Assembly (NCBI GenBank): GCA_021030915.1
Contig: JAGEMR010000205.1
Coordinates: forward strand, 1 to 37,112
Source: Astrothelium macrocarpum
Taxonomy: Eukaryota > Ascomycota > Dothideomycetes > Trypetheliales > Trypetheliaceae
Direction of reading: 5' to 3'
DNA length: 37,112 nucleotides
The translations under genes were made by a program, and so were the position numbers. The notes below the pieces were generated by a model. That model worked only from the letters and a program-made list of their open reading frames with translations. It did no database searches and was not told where the DNA came from. Of this stretch, positions 1 to 11,507 are shown one piece after another. Each line of letters begins with the position of its first letter. Position 1 is the first letter of the stretch.

Positions 1-75
1 ATTAATGTTGATGGGGTATCTGATGCGGAAAGTGACCGACTGACTGATATGACCGGCTGAGTGGTAAACCACGTT

Positions 76-1257
76 ATGGATAATTGTAGAGGAGAGAATG
101 AGGCCATAATTCAACGCACAATTATGATGTCCGCTTTGAACCGAGACCGTCTGATTTACGCCAATGTTCAAACGCTGAAAAAAAGCAGCATCAGGAAACC
201 AAAGGAGATTGGTGAAAAACTCGCTTTCAGTGTTGAAGCGGATTGGAGGTGCGATCCGATGCCGACCCGCGGGGCACAAGCGAAGGACGCGAAATTCCTA
301 ACAGCTCCGCGACCAGATCTATGTGTTTCATTTCAGAAGAGCAAGCTATTAGGTAAAGGTTTCTGGAATACCATACCGGCCGATACGAAGAGATTAGCAT
401 GCTATGAGGGCGAGCAGATCCCGCAGAACAAACGCGCTTTTGGTTTTTTTGTGGTTGAAGCCAAAAAGTCGCGGAGCTCTGCTGATGATCCTGTGGCTTT
501 GTATCAGTCCCTCAATGCTGCCAGCCAATCACTGCACAATATGTATGAATTTTTTCGAGAAGCTGGACAAGAATCAGTGTTTTTCGACAAGGTCAGGTTC
601 TTCTCTGCTACTATGTCGGTGAATGGTATTATAGTACGGATTCATCGAGCTGAGAGACTCGAACTTGAACCACAAGGACTAGATGCGCCACGACCCATAG
701 ACACAAATCCTCCATATGACCTCGAATTCCGATTTGTAGAGTACAGGCGCTTTTCGAACGGGAATTTCGAGCGCGAGGGAGTGGTAAAAACTTTCGGCCA
801 GATTATGATTGGATATGGCGAGGGTGTACTGTATGGGCTTTTACGAGAAGCTGCTGGGGAAATCGATGAGAAGATTCGCGCACGCGAGAAAGGAAAACCA
901 ATAGAAGACGTCATATTTGACTACACCCACGGTCAGAGAGAGTTGAAACTTAGTCGGAGCAACTCCAAGATTTCTCGTCAAAGCAAAGCGTCTACTTCAG
1001 CAAACACGCCCCGAGCAGCGAGAAGAAGCACTGGTCGCGTACAAAGAAGCACAGATACCGACGGTGTAAGCAGCAATCACACGGACGGCGGTGGTACTGA
1101 AATAGCCGGAGACGATGCCAGCTCTGTACCATCTGAGCCTACTGCTAACAAGGCAAGCACCAAAATCAGTCGCGATTTCTCTGAATTGTTGTCTTCCGAT
1201 AGGCCGCAAAAAAGACCTAAGAAAGGCGAGCCAAGTGCCTCCACTTCAAGAGGATAA
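76..1257 (+). CDS. DUF7924 protein, PD-(D/E)XK nuclease-like fold (5' end uncertain)
   Basis: From the first in-frame ATG at 76 this encodes 393 residues. The core resembles the fungal DUF7924 family, whose members look like restriction-endonuclease-fold proteins but have no settled function. Visible landmarks are RPDLC (residues 79-83), then VVEAKK (126-131), which together look like the PD...(D/E)xK pair. Next come the family-typical stretches YQSLNAASQSLHNMYEFF and FFDKVRFFSA. The last 100 residues are low complexity, rich in Ser, Thr, Arg and Lys, ending near a basic RPQKRPKK that could be a nuclear localisation signal. An in-frame TGA lies at 58-60, and the preceding bases also read as plausible coding sequence, so an upstream exon outside the window is likely. 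Family call is from remembered conserved motifs; activity is inferred. Confidence 0.72.
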   Translation: MDNCRGENEAIIQRTIMMSALNRDRLIYANVQTLKKSSIRKPKEIGEKLAFSVEADWRCDPMPTRGAQAKDAKFLTAPRPDLCVSFQKSKLLGKGFWNTIPADTKRLACYEGEQIPQNKRAFGFFVVEAKKSRSSADDPVALYQSLNAASQSLHNMYEFFREAGQESVFFDKVRFFSATMSVNGIIVRIHRAERLELEPQGLDAPRPIDTNPPYDLEFRFVEYRRFSNGNFEREGVVKTFGQIMIGYGEGVLYGLLREAAGEIDEKIRAREKGKPIEDVIFDYTHGQRELKLSRSNSKISRQSKASTSANTPRAARRSTGRVQRSTDTDGVSSNHTDGGGTEIAGDDASSVPSEPTANKASTKISRDFSELLSSDRPQKRPKKGEPSASTSRG

Positions 1258-2330
1258 GAGATGTCGTACAGCGCCGCCAATAGCATCGTCAAACGGAGTT
1301 CGGCAGAGAAGGAGACTGCGAACTGTGCTATCAAGACTCAAGTTCTTAGTCCTGCCTCGAAATTTCACAGAGGCAGTTGGTGTTTCGTGGAAACTATTTA
1401 CAGAACCTACATAATTCGCTTTTCGAAGGGCACTGTTTTGAGTTTTGGCACAGCTGATAAAATAGGATTAGCCATCAACATCTTTCTTCAAATATTACAA
1501 TCCACAAGATGTCCGAACGATGATACTGACGAATGAAATGCAGATGAGGTGGGATCTATAGCAGAAATGAGGTGAGATGCTACACCATACAAGTGTTTTG
1601 GTTAGCTTGCTTGATTCTCCAGATGTAATAAAAGGCGATTTATGATGAGACGAGACTAATACAGGTAATTTCTTCAAAACAGTTCTCAAACGACCCAGCG
1701 AGCTCTACGTAGGCCTACGACTCTGACGAGGCGTTAACATTAAGTAACTTCGAAGCTACGTAGTTAACGTTTGGTAACTTGGCAGCACAATTTCATTGGA
1801 ACTTGTATCGGTTTCAATAATGCATCAAAATCTCGAGCTCAAACATATTGTATTTATTGAGATATTCGAATTTGCATTATAAAAATAAGGTGTGCACAAT
1901 GTGGAAGAGGTGGTGCGATCCAATCCTCTATCGCTGACATAAGCGTGCAAAGAAACGCCACCTGCTGCCTTCTGTCAACTTCGTGCTTGGCATTTGTTGG
2001 TCGAAAGTGCTCTCGTGTAACGTCCCTCTTTGATTGGTTTTTGGATTCGATTGATAGCCGCCTGTTCCATTCTTGCGATGCTTGCGACGACAAGCTGACG
2101 CCACATGAACTTTATCAGGAACAAGATGAAGAAATTCGGACTCACTCATTTTAGGCAAGGCAGCCACACAACGCCAAGCCAATACAGTCACCCTCTACGC
2201 GCCCTTTACTCTTCGGTTAGTGCTGCTTCGCCCGGCTTACAGTGGAACCCAAGACAAGGCCTAGATTCCCCTGTGCCCTCTTAATGAACGCTATGCAGCC
2301 GGTTTGCTACTGCAACCGCAGGTTGCAATT
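1258..2330. other. Intergenic, about 1.07 kb
   Basis: No supported gene. The short frames here lack family features and codon character. The only structure I see is a two-unit imperfect repeat at 1733-1780 (listed separately). The interval should contain the 3' UTR of the DUF7924 gene and the promoter of the ankyrin gene. Confidence 0.5.
1733..1780. repeat. Two-copy imperfect direct repeat, 30-bp period
   Basis: GTTAACATTAAGTAACTT (1733-1750) recurs as GTTAACGTTTGGTAACTT (1763-1780), with 15 of 18 bases identical and start points exactly 30 bp apart. TACGTAG lies just before the second unit. Function unknown; it could be a binding-site pair or chance. Confidence 0.4.
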
Positions 2331-4881
2331 ATGGATCCTTTGTCAATCTCTTGTGGAATTCTGACCTTTGTTGGAGCGATTAGACAAGCGCAAAAATGTG
2401 TGAAAAAACTTCGTGCAATGCAAAACGCCCCACAAGAGATACAAGAACTGGCAGAAGAAGTGGCTGATTTACAGTCGATCATTGTTCAAGTCCAGGCTGC
2501 GGTTGCTCCCGTCGCTGATCTTGATCGCAATTTTTCAAGCACTGGGAACCACACCGCGGATCCACATGAAGTACCTCAATCGGACAGTCCGTCATCAAAG
2601 GAGCATCAAGAAGCCAAAGAGCTCGTTGCTCGAAATGTACAAAGAATCGAATCCAAGCTCAACCTTCTCCTGGGCCTCATTCCAGAACAATGCAAACCTT
2701 CCCAATCAAACCTATCATCCTTACGGACTGAGCATTGGCAATGGTTCAAAACTCGGAGCAAGGCCGCAAAGATAAAGACGGAGCTGAGCGATCTCAAAGT
2801 CAATCTTCTTATTGGCTTGGGTTCGCTGACAAAGTGAGCCTCCTGCACATTAGACTGTCGAGTTTTGGTGGTTATTGCCGCCCGAATCATAATCCCAACC
2901 ACAAGAGATCCAGACTGACAATTAGATACAGTCGTACCGTGGACCGTATGCACCATGGACAAGCAGCTCAGCAGATCGGCTCTTTTATTTCACAGCATGC
3001 CGACTCTTTAGAACCACAGACACCATCAGAAGCTCTCGATCCGTCTAGATCAAGCTTAACCTCTGATCCACCAACACCACTTCCGCAATACATAGAGCAA
3101 CTCGAGACCGGACAATCACTTCGGCTTTCCGCTGATAAGGCTATTTCAATGATAGACGTCGGTGCTCACTCTACACTAACGCATGAAATGATTGTGACGC
3201 GACGCCTTCAAACCAAGCCAGCATCCGAGCAAAAAGAACGAGCGCCAAATGCGGGATCTCCGGCTTCTACCAATATTCAGGCCCAAGAAGACCATTGTAG
3301 GGCATGGTGTTCGTGCCAATGCCATTCGAGACAGTCGTTAAAGACAGCTGTCAGCGCAAACCTGTTTATAGGAAGTCTATCCGTAGCGTCACAAGGTATC
3401 TCGACGGGAAAGATCGAGTGCAACCAGCATGCTTGTCGACGCCGACCCTATGCTTCCCTTAAAGTTACGTATCGGCCTCCGCCGTGGTTCTCTAACCAAT
3501 ATCTTGCTCTATCCATCCAATGCAGGCCATCCTACGGACCAGAAATCAATGTGAAACTTCCGCGCATTGTGGGCTGGGACAATCCGCTCTGGGGCTATGC
3601 CGTAAATGGTAACACTCTCGCGATCAAAGATATGTTTGTGAAAGGTGAAGCCTCTCCATGGGATGTCAATGGCTTTGGCGGTTCGCCTCTCCACGTACGT
3701 ATCTCTTGAGATCCAGTCCTTCAACTCGTTTAGAATTGACACGACGTGAGTAGTACGCTGTAGGATGGCGATACTTTGAGCTGTGCCGTCTGCTCATCGA
3801 CTACGGCGCGACAACATCCGAAACTGATGACTTGGGTGGAAACCCAACGGCAATGGCATGGGAGCACTTCCTTACTGGTAATCTCACTTGTGAAGATTAC
3901 CTCAATGTTGAGAGCCTTTTCTCCGACGATGATTACGTTGAAACAAGGAACTTTTCTGTTCTGCATAAGACCGTCTTGGGCTTGTTGACTGGTCGGAACG
4001 TCCGATCCGAGCTTGAGGCATCAACGGCAGACATTGACATTCAAGACGCATCAGGCCGGACGTGCGTGTCATGGGCAGCCGCACGTGGCGACGATGAAAC
4101 GTTACGAATACTGCTCTCATTCGGGGCCAAAGTAGATATTGCCGATTTTGAAGGTCGAACCCCACTTCAGTATGCAAAGAATCCCGAGACCATTGCAACT
4201 CTCTTGACCAACGGCGCCGATCTGAACGCAGCAGATAAGTCTGGTCGCACGGCTCTCCATTGGATCTGCCGCTCGGATGGAAAGCCTGCTGTCGTTGAAG
4301 CTCTTCTAACTGCCGGCATCGACATCAATGCCCAAGATAATGGCGGAGAGACTGCCATATGCAATGCCACTCTTTGTCGCCACAATGAGGCCGCCACTCT
4401 TTTGCTTGGGCACAACCCGGATCTCAGTATTGCAAATACTAGCGGTGATACGCCTCTCCGTTTCGCTCTCCTATGGAATGCCCATGGGCCTTTGCGCATG
4501 TTTCTCAACATCCCAACAATTATGGATGAGCTCCTAGGCGACTTTGTTCCTTGCAAACATGTTGCCGGGTCAACTTTGCCGCATGTCATTGCGCAGCACG
4601 CCGACCTGGAGACTCTCAATATCCTAGAAGCCAAAGCCGGCGGAAAGATGAAAGCGGAACAGCTTTGCACACGAGATAAGAATGGCAATACGCCAGAGCA
4701 TTACCTGGAATTGCGGGTCACGTGCATACAGAGTCCGGAAGAGAAGCAGGCTACGATCGCAGCGTTTATGCAACTCTTCGAGGGAGGCAGAGTCGAAGAG
4801 GTCGGCGAGGAAATCGATGATGAACAAGCAGAAGATTATTTCTGGGATGCAGTTGAAGCAGTGCCAGTAGTGACTGTGTGA
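2331..4881 (+). CDS. STAND-type N-terminal domain / Cys-rich / ankyrin-repeat protein
   Basis: Three exons: 2331-2833, 2926-3694 and 3754-4881, totalling 799 residues. Intron 1 (2834-2925) has a GTGAGC donor and CTGACAATTAG acceptor; an AG at 2931 would also keep frame. Intron 2 (3695-3753) is GTACGT...GTGAGTAG, phase 0. The start MDPLSISCGILTFVGA is the hallmark of fungal STAND/NLR N-terminal domains, with heptad-like helices to about residue 165. A CxxWCSCQCH motif (residues 292-301) resembles the Cys/His cluster seen in a family of fungal ankyrin proteins. About residues 520-690 form ankyrin repeats (for example GRTALHWICRSDG and GADLNAADKSG). I see no NACHT or NB-ARC Walker motifs, so this is NLR-like only at its two ends. 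The C-terminus is acidic. Role unknown; by family, a sensor or scaffold in non-self recognition or stress is plausible. Confidence 0.82.
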
Positions 4882-6064
4882 AAATTAATGCTTCTTGTAT
4901 GAGTTTATGCGACATGTGCGGGGAAATCTATCACCAGAAGACTTTACAAACCGAACAGCCATTGGAGATACCCAATTTCTCAATCCAACGATGAACGAAT
5001 CAAAGTCCCCACATAAATGGACACGGCGATGGATCGCATATGTTTATTGACATCAGCATATTCCCATTATCATCCATGATGCATGAATTGCAGATCGTTC
5101 CGTCGCTTGGATGAGATTCCAGATTAAGTGTTCGGTGCCGCTATTCTCAAACAGCAGGATCTGCATGCGAGAAGAGCCTCGCGAGTAGCTGCCCATCCGA
5201 CTTAGATGCCTGCGGGCATTATCCCACGTATCCGTGAGACTGACGCTGTTGACGAAGTTTAGGGAATGATAATGGGACGGTCAGCTCTTGACATATGTTT
5301 TCCAATGCTCAGGAATCTTACTCCATGAAGCATAAGTTGTTCCATTTGCGAATTTCGTCTGCAATTCTTTCCGGGTTCTGGTCCATGATCTCTTCTCTAC
5401 CATTTTTCCTTTTCACAAGTGATCCATAACGCTAAACTTGTTCGGGTGTGTAGGGAAGGTATCGATCTTCCTAAGCTTGTCACCCACCGATTCGCCTCTT
5501 GATGGAGCGCGTCCTCTCCTTTTGAGCATCATGTATATGCTTAAAAAGATCTATATCCTACTGCTTCCTTGTAATACGAGAGAGCATCGTATTAAGATCA
5601 CGGCACAGGCACGCAATGACACAAAAAACAAAATATCAACGTCCGGAGTCCCCCACCTTGACGATCATATTTTCCTAGGCATCAATGCGATCCATCAACG
5701 ATAAGTTTACTTGTCGACTTTCAAGAATATGTCAAAAACTGTTGGAAGGATGGAATGATGTCGACTGGGGGCCCTACTCTAATTTAATGTAAGACTTGTT
5801 ATAGGTTTCACCGACTGTGCCTCTTGCCTTCACTGTATTACCCGCTATTAAAAAGCAAAAATGTCCTACGTCAGATAAGCTATCCTATATCCTGGAGAGC
5901 AAATCCAGATTCCCGAGTGTGCTCAACCTTAGGCATCACATAAAGCTTAATAAACATCGCTAAAGCACAAAGCGTCACTTATCACGTTGAAATCTAATAC
6001 CACCCATTACATTGGTTACTATCTTCATTGAAGATTCTCCATTCTTCAAAGGCTGACCTTCACG
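4882..6064. other. Intergenic, about 1.18 kb
   Basis: No supported gene. Short frames around 5280-5700 on either strand resemble no family I recognise. The last 100 bp before 6065 are pyrimidine-rich, as is common in fungal promoters and 5' UTRs, and presumably drive the methyltransferase gene. Confidence 0.5.
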
Positions 6065-7338
6065 ATGAGTGCCTCCAATGATTCGACAAGCCTGATACGC
6101 GATCTCAGCAATCTATCATCAAAAGAACTCCAGGAAAATCCTGAGATTCGGTCAAAAGCCCTTCATTTGAGCAAACAGCTTGTATCTTCGCTTGAAGATC
6201 CCGTAGATGCTGCAACGCAAATGGTGTTCTCACCTTATGTAGCTACTGCCGCACGGATGGCTGTCGCTCTGGATCTCTTCGCAATCGTCAACAAGCACGA
6301 AGGACCCATTTCGACTGCCCAGATTGCGACAATATGCAAAGGGGAAGAACTTTTGATTAGCAAGTTCCGTTTTCTTAATCTCAAACTCCTACTAACGTAT
6401 CCCAGCACGTTTACTTCGGCTCCTGGCTGCAATAGGCTTTGTGAAGGAGACGGCATCTGACCAGTGGGCGTCGACGCCTGTAACAGCAGCAATGACCAGT
6501 CCGCCAATAGCAGCTGGTCACCGTTTCATTTGGGACGTCATGGTCACAAGTGCGGTCAAAGGTCCCAAGTTCATCCACGAGAATGGCGGTCGTTGTCCAA
6601 CCGAGCCCACAGACGGCTTTGTCCAATACGCACACCAGACCAAACACAATATTTTCAATTTCCTGAAGACCATGCCGTCCCTGCTCGAAGACTTTAATAA
6701 CTTCATGGGCCACACCATGGGCGCCAAGCAATATTGGATAGATTGGTATCCGGTGGAGGACCGACTATTGCGAAATCTGGATCCAGCAACAGCATCGCTA
6801 GTAGACATCGGCGGCGGCAAGGGTCACGACATCCAAGCATTCTGTATCAAGTATCCCGATCATGGCCGTCTCGTTCTGCAAGACATGCCGCACGGTCTGG
6901 GCAGCATTAAAGAGGGTGGTCTTGATCCAGGAATAGAAATCATGGTGCACGACTTTTTTACCGAACAGCCTGTGCAAGGTAGGAGCTTTGCTTTCCAGCT
7001 TCACAGCATGCTAATGATTTTAAGGAGCGCGGGCATATTTCTTGCATCACATCCTTCACGACTGGTCTGACACCTACTGTCTGAACATCCTCAAACACAT
7101 CCGCGCTGCAATGAAACCTGGATACTCAAAATTGCTCATTCATGAGCTCATTCTGCCAGACACGGGAGCCAATGTCTATCAGACGATATTTGACATGGCA
7201 ATGATGTCGGTTAATAGTGGTATGGAAAGGTCTCGAACGCAATGGCGACAGCTTCTGGAAAAGGCCGGGCTTGAAATTGTCGAGTTTTGGGTGCAAAGCG
7301 AAAATGCGGACGGTATTGTTGAAGCAGTTGTGGCTTAG
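6065..7338 (+). CDS. SAM-dependent O-methyltransferase (plant-type, Methyltransf_2 family)
   Basis: Three exons, 6065-6359, 6406-6978 and 7025-7338, give 393 residues, normal for the family. It should transfer a methyl group from S-adenosylmethionine to a hydroxyl of a small aromatic or polyketide-like substrate. The N-terminal helical dimerisation/winged-helix region is followed by the SAM motif VDIGGGKG (residues 231-238), LVLQDMP (motif II), HDFF (motif III) and the catalytic signature LHHILHDW, in which H301 should be the general base. Intron 1 (6360-6405, 46 nt) only keeps frame with a GC donor, GCAAGT, paired with a CTAAC branch and CCCAG acceptor. Intron 2 (6979-7024, 46 nt) is GTAGGA...TTTTAAG. 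No backbone-synthesis gene is nearby, so the substrate cannot be predicted. Confidence 0.9.
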
Positions 7339-7838
7339 TGAGAGCGCGAAGGATGAGATGACGCATGTCGAAAGACCCAATGTTCTCTTCAGCTAGACAA
7401 AAGCTCGTAGCTTAGCTTTCATCTTGCAGAATCGAACCATTTTCGGGAGCAGCGCTGATACAGTCAGTAGTGCGGCACGATGATCTATGAGATCATGCCA
7501 ATCCACTATGCCGTTAAGAATCATCGACAATACGTTCTCCAATTTGGACACTGCAACCACTAGGGGCTGCATTACCAAATGTCACAAATCGTGAAGTATA
7601 CAATTCGTGTTGTGTATTCAGGAAGACCCTTAATGATAATAGATCCTTGAATTCTTAGGGGGATATTTTAATAAAAGACCTTATGTGTTTAATTGCTCGA
7701 GAATGTCAAGGATGCCCCCAATATGCGAACAGGACTTTCGCGATCCATGACATTTCTTATTGCAGCCTCTGGTGGTCAAGTGTGTGGTCAAGTGTCTGGT
7801 TCCATGGTCGGAACCACAGGGTCTTTCTGTCGTGTCTC
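7339..7838. other. Convergent 3' intergenic region, 500 bp
   Basis: Lies between the stop codons of the converging methyltransferase (plus) and membrane-protein (minus) genes. It should hold both 3' UTRs and polyadenylation sites. I see no further gene. Confidence 0.5.
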
Positions 7839-9903
7839 TTACCAAGTCTCTGCTCTATCCTGAAGACTGCTTTGAGTGATATCTCCATCATTTCCTTGTG
7901 CATAGTTAATCAGCCGAAGGTCCTCCTGATCTTGTTTCTCTTCACCCTGTATTAGCGCTTCTCCCTCATCAGGATCTTCACGAGGCGTCATATCAGTAAG
8001 AGCAAGTTCCTCTGCTGAATCCATGTTTGCTAACGGCATCAAAGTCCCAGATCCGATGCCTAGGATAGTCCCATTGGGGGCTTTTAAGATATCAGCACGC
8101 CGCCGTTCATCAGTGAGCCGTAACTTGTTAATGTCGTTTGCTGCGGCTGCTCCATAAGCCAGAAGTTGCAGCGGATCCAGTAGTTGCCATTCAGTAGTTC
8201 CACCGGGGACCTTCCTGGAGCTTCGACGCTGCTCTCGCTGCAGACCCATGACCACTCGGGTCCATCGCCATGCCTGCCATATTGCACAAAGCAGGACAAA
8301 ACAAGCAATTATAGTGGCAAGAATGGTAATCCCCTGAAATTGAACGGTAAAAGCATAGCGGTGCGGAAAATCTTTCTGTTCAATTGCCGTTGTTGTAGAA
8401 ACGTTCGCATTTGTCGCACTCCATGCGGTATTGACGGTGGACTGAACGTAACTGAGGATATATTCGAGTGGGGACATGTTATACTCGACCATGCGGTCAT
8501 AATCGGGACCGTATGAGGCAAGATAGTCGGTGGAGAAGAGCTTATTGTATCCGTCGACTCCTTGGACAACCGCCGTCCCATATTCGAGCGCGAGATCGAT
8601 TTGGCCAAACGGAACAGGGTCGGTTTTATCCCGACATGATGTATTAGTGGGAATGGCAGTCATGACGCCATTGCTTAGTGAAAATGTAATCCACTGCCAT
8701 GCATAAATTGTTTGGTCATAGGGCACGTTACAAAGGGCGGTAAAATGGGTTGTGTTGTAATTCGAAAGATTGTAGGGAATAGTTGTGTTTGTCAGCAGTT
8801 GCGATAGGAGATTGGCGTATTGACCCGAGCCTGTCAGTACTGTGAGAGTAATATCCTCAGGAAGTTTGCTTCGTGAGACAGCCATTACGCCTGCTCCTGT
8901 CAATCCGTAGAGTTGTTGGACAGAATCAGTTACGATGTAGGTCTCGTTGTGTTTTGTGTCTGGATTGATCATAATCTCGTACGTGTTCATCGCGCTGGAA
9001 AGGTATGCATTTGGTCGCGTGGAAATGAAAGTATATCTGGCCCTACTGTTGTTGTTTACTGGGGAGCACCAGACGAGCTTCGGCTTCATTACCGGTAGAC
9101 AGTACTGAGAAGTTTCATCTCCGAAAGCACTGTTGTAGGCGCGGCTTGCGAAGTGATTCATTGCCGCTACAGGAAGACCTTGTGTGCCCAGGGGACCTGT
9201 GAAGGTAATATTGGCGAATGTGTACGGAGTATGCGTGATTAGTTGCGATGTTAATGCGCTCGTGGCTGAGTCATAGGTGCAGTTAACTGCTGTGAGAGAT
9301 AATCGACACGGGTCCGGAAACTCGGGAACATTGGAACCGAGAGTAATGTTCACTGTAGACTGGTTTGCATGATTTGAAATGACAGTATCAAGAACAAATA
9401 TGATGGACAATATCCAAGAAGCTCCACTGAACACGCACACAGCTCCGGCGTATCTAATGGCAATGCCCCACAAGGATCGATTTTTAGCAAAAAGGCCCAG
9501 CAACTTAGGAACGTCTTTGCTCGAGACATTAAAGCGGGCTGCTAAACGTGCAAGATTTAGCGATTTTGTGCTGAACTCAGACCGGGTTTCGACTTCATTC
9601 GTCACGCTGGAGACAAAAGTCAGACACGACTGGATTCTCAACTGTAGGATTGATCATTCACCTGAGGCAATGCGAGAGAAGCTCCGAAAGGAGGATTCCA
9701 AGACCGATGATGGCAAAGTTCACAAATTGCTGAGTATCCTTTAAACTGTACGTCGTGGACAAAAACCACGGTCGGTAATAGAGCACAGGAAAAATAGCAA
9801 CGATTGTTGCACTCAACAAGATTGACACCAAGTGAAGAGTTGCATCGCTCCAAAGCTCACGATCTGTGAGCAAAATGGATTTTTCCCGACGGGCCAAGTT
9901 CAT
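7839..9903 (-). CDS. Multi-pass fungal membrane protein with large glycosylated loop
   Basis: Two exons on the minus strand, 9903-9662 and 9606-7839, encode 669 residues. The intron (9661-9607, 55 nt) has a GTGAAT donor, TCTGAC branch and TCTCCAG acceptor, and restores frame exactly. Predicted membrane segments lie at about residues 23-43, 61-77, 130-155 and 506-527. Between the third and fourth is a loop of about 350 residues rich in N-glycosylation sequons (NQS, NIT, NTT, NLS, NTS, NVS) and paired Cys, so it is probably extracytoplasmic. A tail of about 140 residues follows, with Arg-rich then acidic stretches. The architecture matches a common uncharacterised membrane-protein family of filamentous fungi; no biochemical role is known to me. 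An additional upstream exon cannot be excluded. Confidence 0.78.
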
Positions 9904-11507
9904 GTTCAGTCTACTTCCGAGACAAAGTGCTGTTAACAGGAAGATCAGACGAAGTCTTCACTCCATTAGATGACGCGCTCACGGTCACGGCTTTCGAGAA
10001 GGGCTCGCGAAGTAGTCACGCATGGCCGTGGACTATTCTGCGTAGGTATCGTGAGTTATGTATGTGAAGCGAAGGAGATTTTGAGCTGTGACAATAAGCA
10101 CCCAGCTCTGTCAACGCGGACGCCGAAACCATCCTCTTCCTGAAGACCTAGTGCACAGTCAAGCCAAACCCCCTGTTTACTCATCAAGCTTAGACTATGG
10201 TGGCTGTTTCTTCCTCATTTAGCTCTCGAGCTTTGATTCATAGAGCATAGTGTGAAGATATTTTGGCCCCGTTGTGGACTTACCTTATGACGCCACCTAC
10301 GCGCCGTCGATAGTTAGCGCCGGTGATTGTCAAGAATAAAGTAACATAGCTAATTTCCATGGACCAAAGAAAACTCTCATGAAATTTGATGGACGGGATT
10401 CTCTCTTATTTGCAGGATTCAAACGGTTCTTTCCACAGACCACAGTGTAGTTGGATTGGTGTTAATGGCAGATCCAGCTAGTCCGAGTCACCGCAGAGGC
10501 TCCGCACCAAACTTCGACCTCGTAGAAGCAATGTACCTATTTTGCAATTGACCGAAACTTATTCTGGACATTGACAATTCCAACGTTTTACAGACCCCAA
10601 CACACAGATACAAGAAAAAGTGCCAGGCTTTGAACACATTTTCCACACAATTAATCAACTGTTCTGGACTGTCCCTGGCTGCTTGGGTACGCTAAAAGAC
10701 AAGAACCTCTCGAGTCCATATCATTTGACCATTCATCTTCCCTTGCGCAGTATTATGCTTCGATACATTCGGTATCAATCTGAAAAATCAACATAATATT
10801 CAAGAATTACGATTGTGGAAGCATTGAATTTGTGCAGTGACTTTTCTCCTGATGGATGGTGCTCTTGGTACATCAAGGTATGCGTCTTCATTTCGCCCTT
10901 AAATAGCTTCTAGACCTTGGTGAGGGGATTCTCTGGTCTTCTCACGAATAGTGCGTCGAATAATCCTACGGGGTATATTTATAGCTAATGGTGAAACACG
11001 GAAATTAGCTGGGATTGTATAGAATCAGCTGAAACTATGGGGAACTGACTGACAATGAGAAAAAGCTGTCTCCTGGCCCTTTCCTGGTCAAGAGATTTTC
11101 AAGAACACAATTGAGCGCAGCCTTTGGTACCTCGGCGGGAAGTTTGATGCAGCAATCGACTACATCAATCTCTGTTCACCTCAGATAGTCTCCATCCTTC
11201 GATATGGTGACAGGATTCTTAATGGCCTGTGTGGACAGCGAGGGCAAGGAATCTACCACGGACCACGTCATGCGTGCCATGGAACTCTAAGGCACGGGTG
11301 TGAATACATCAAAACTACCATGAAATGTGGGATGGCTTGGACGTAACCTGAAAGGTGGAAATTGGGCCTCCAAGGCGTCGAATCCGTCGTCATTGGCTGC
11401 GAGGGCAAGCCTTCGTGCGATACCCACTGCCCGTATTTCGATAGCCCTCACCAGCCGTGAAGCCGGATTTCTTGTGATGCTTAAACTATTAGCCTTTGCC
11501 TGGTATA
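9904..11507. other. Intergenic, about 1.6 kb
   Basis: Upstream of the minus-strand membrane-protein gene and downstream of the minus-strand NACHT gene. A 92-codon minus frame (11565-11287) overlaps the 3' end of the NACHT gene out of phase; I found no splice path joining them. Nothing else is supported. Confidence 0.5.

Noticed and set aside
2331..4881. Ankyrin gene appearing as three overlapping frames, suggesting frameshifts
   Set aside because: Both breaks coincide with canonical introns that restore frame exactly, so the gene looks intact.
5280..5704. Possible gene or transposase remnant between the ankyrin and methyltransferase genes
   Set aside because: Short frames on both strands with stops and no recognisable motif.
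6065..9903. Secondary-metabolite cluster around the O-methyltransferase
   Set aside because: No backbone synthase, P450, transporter or pathway regulator is adjacent; the neighbours are a membrane protein and an ankyrin protein.
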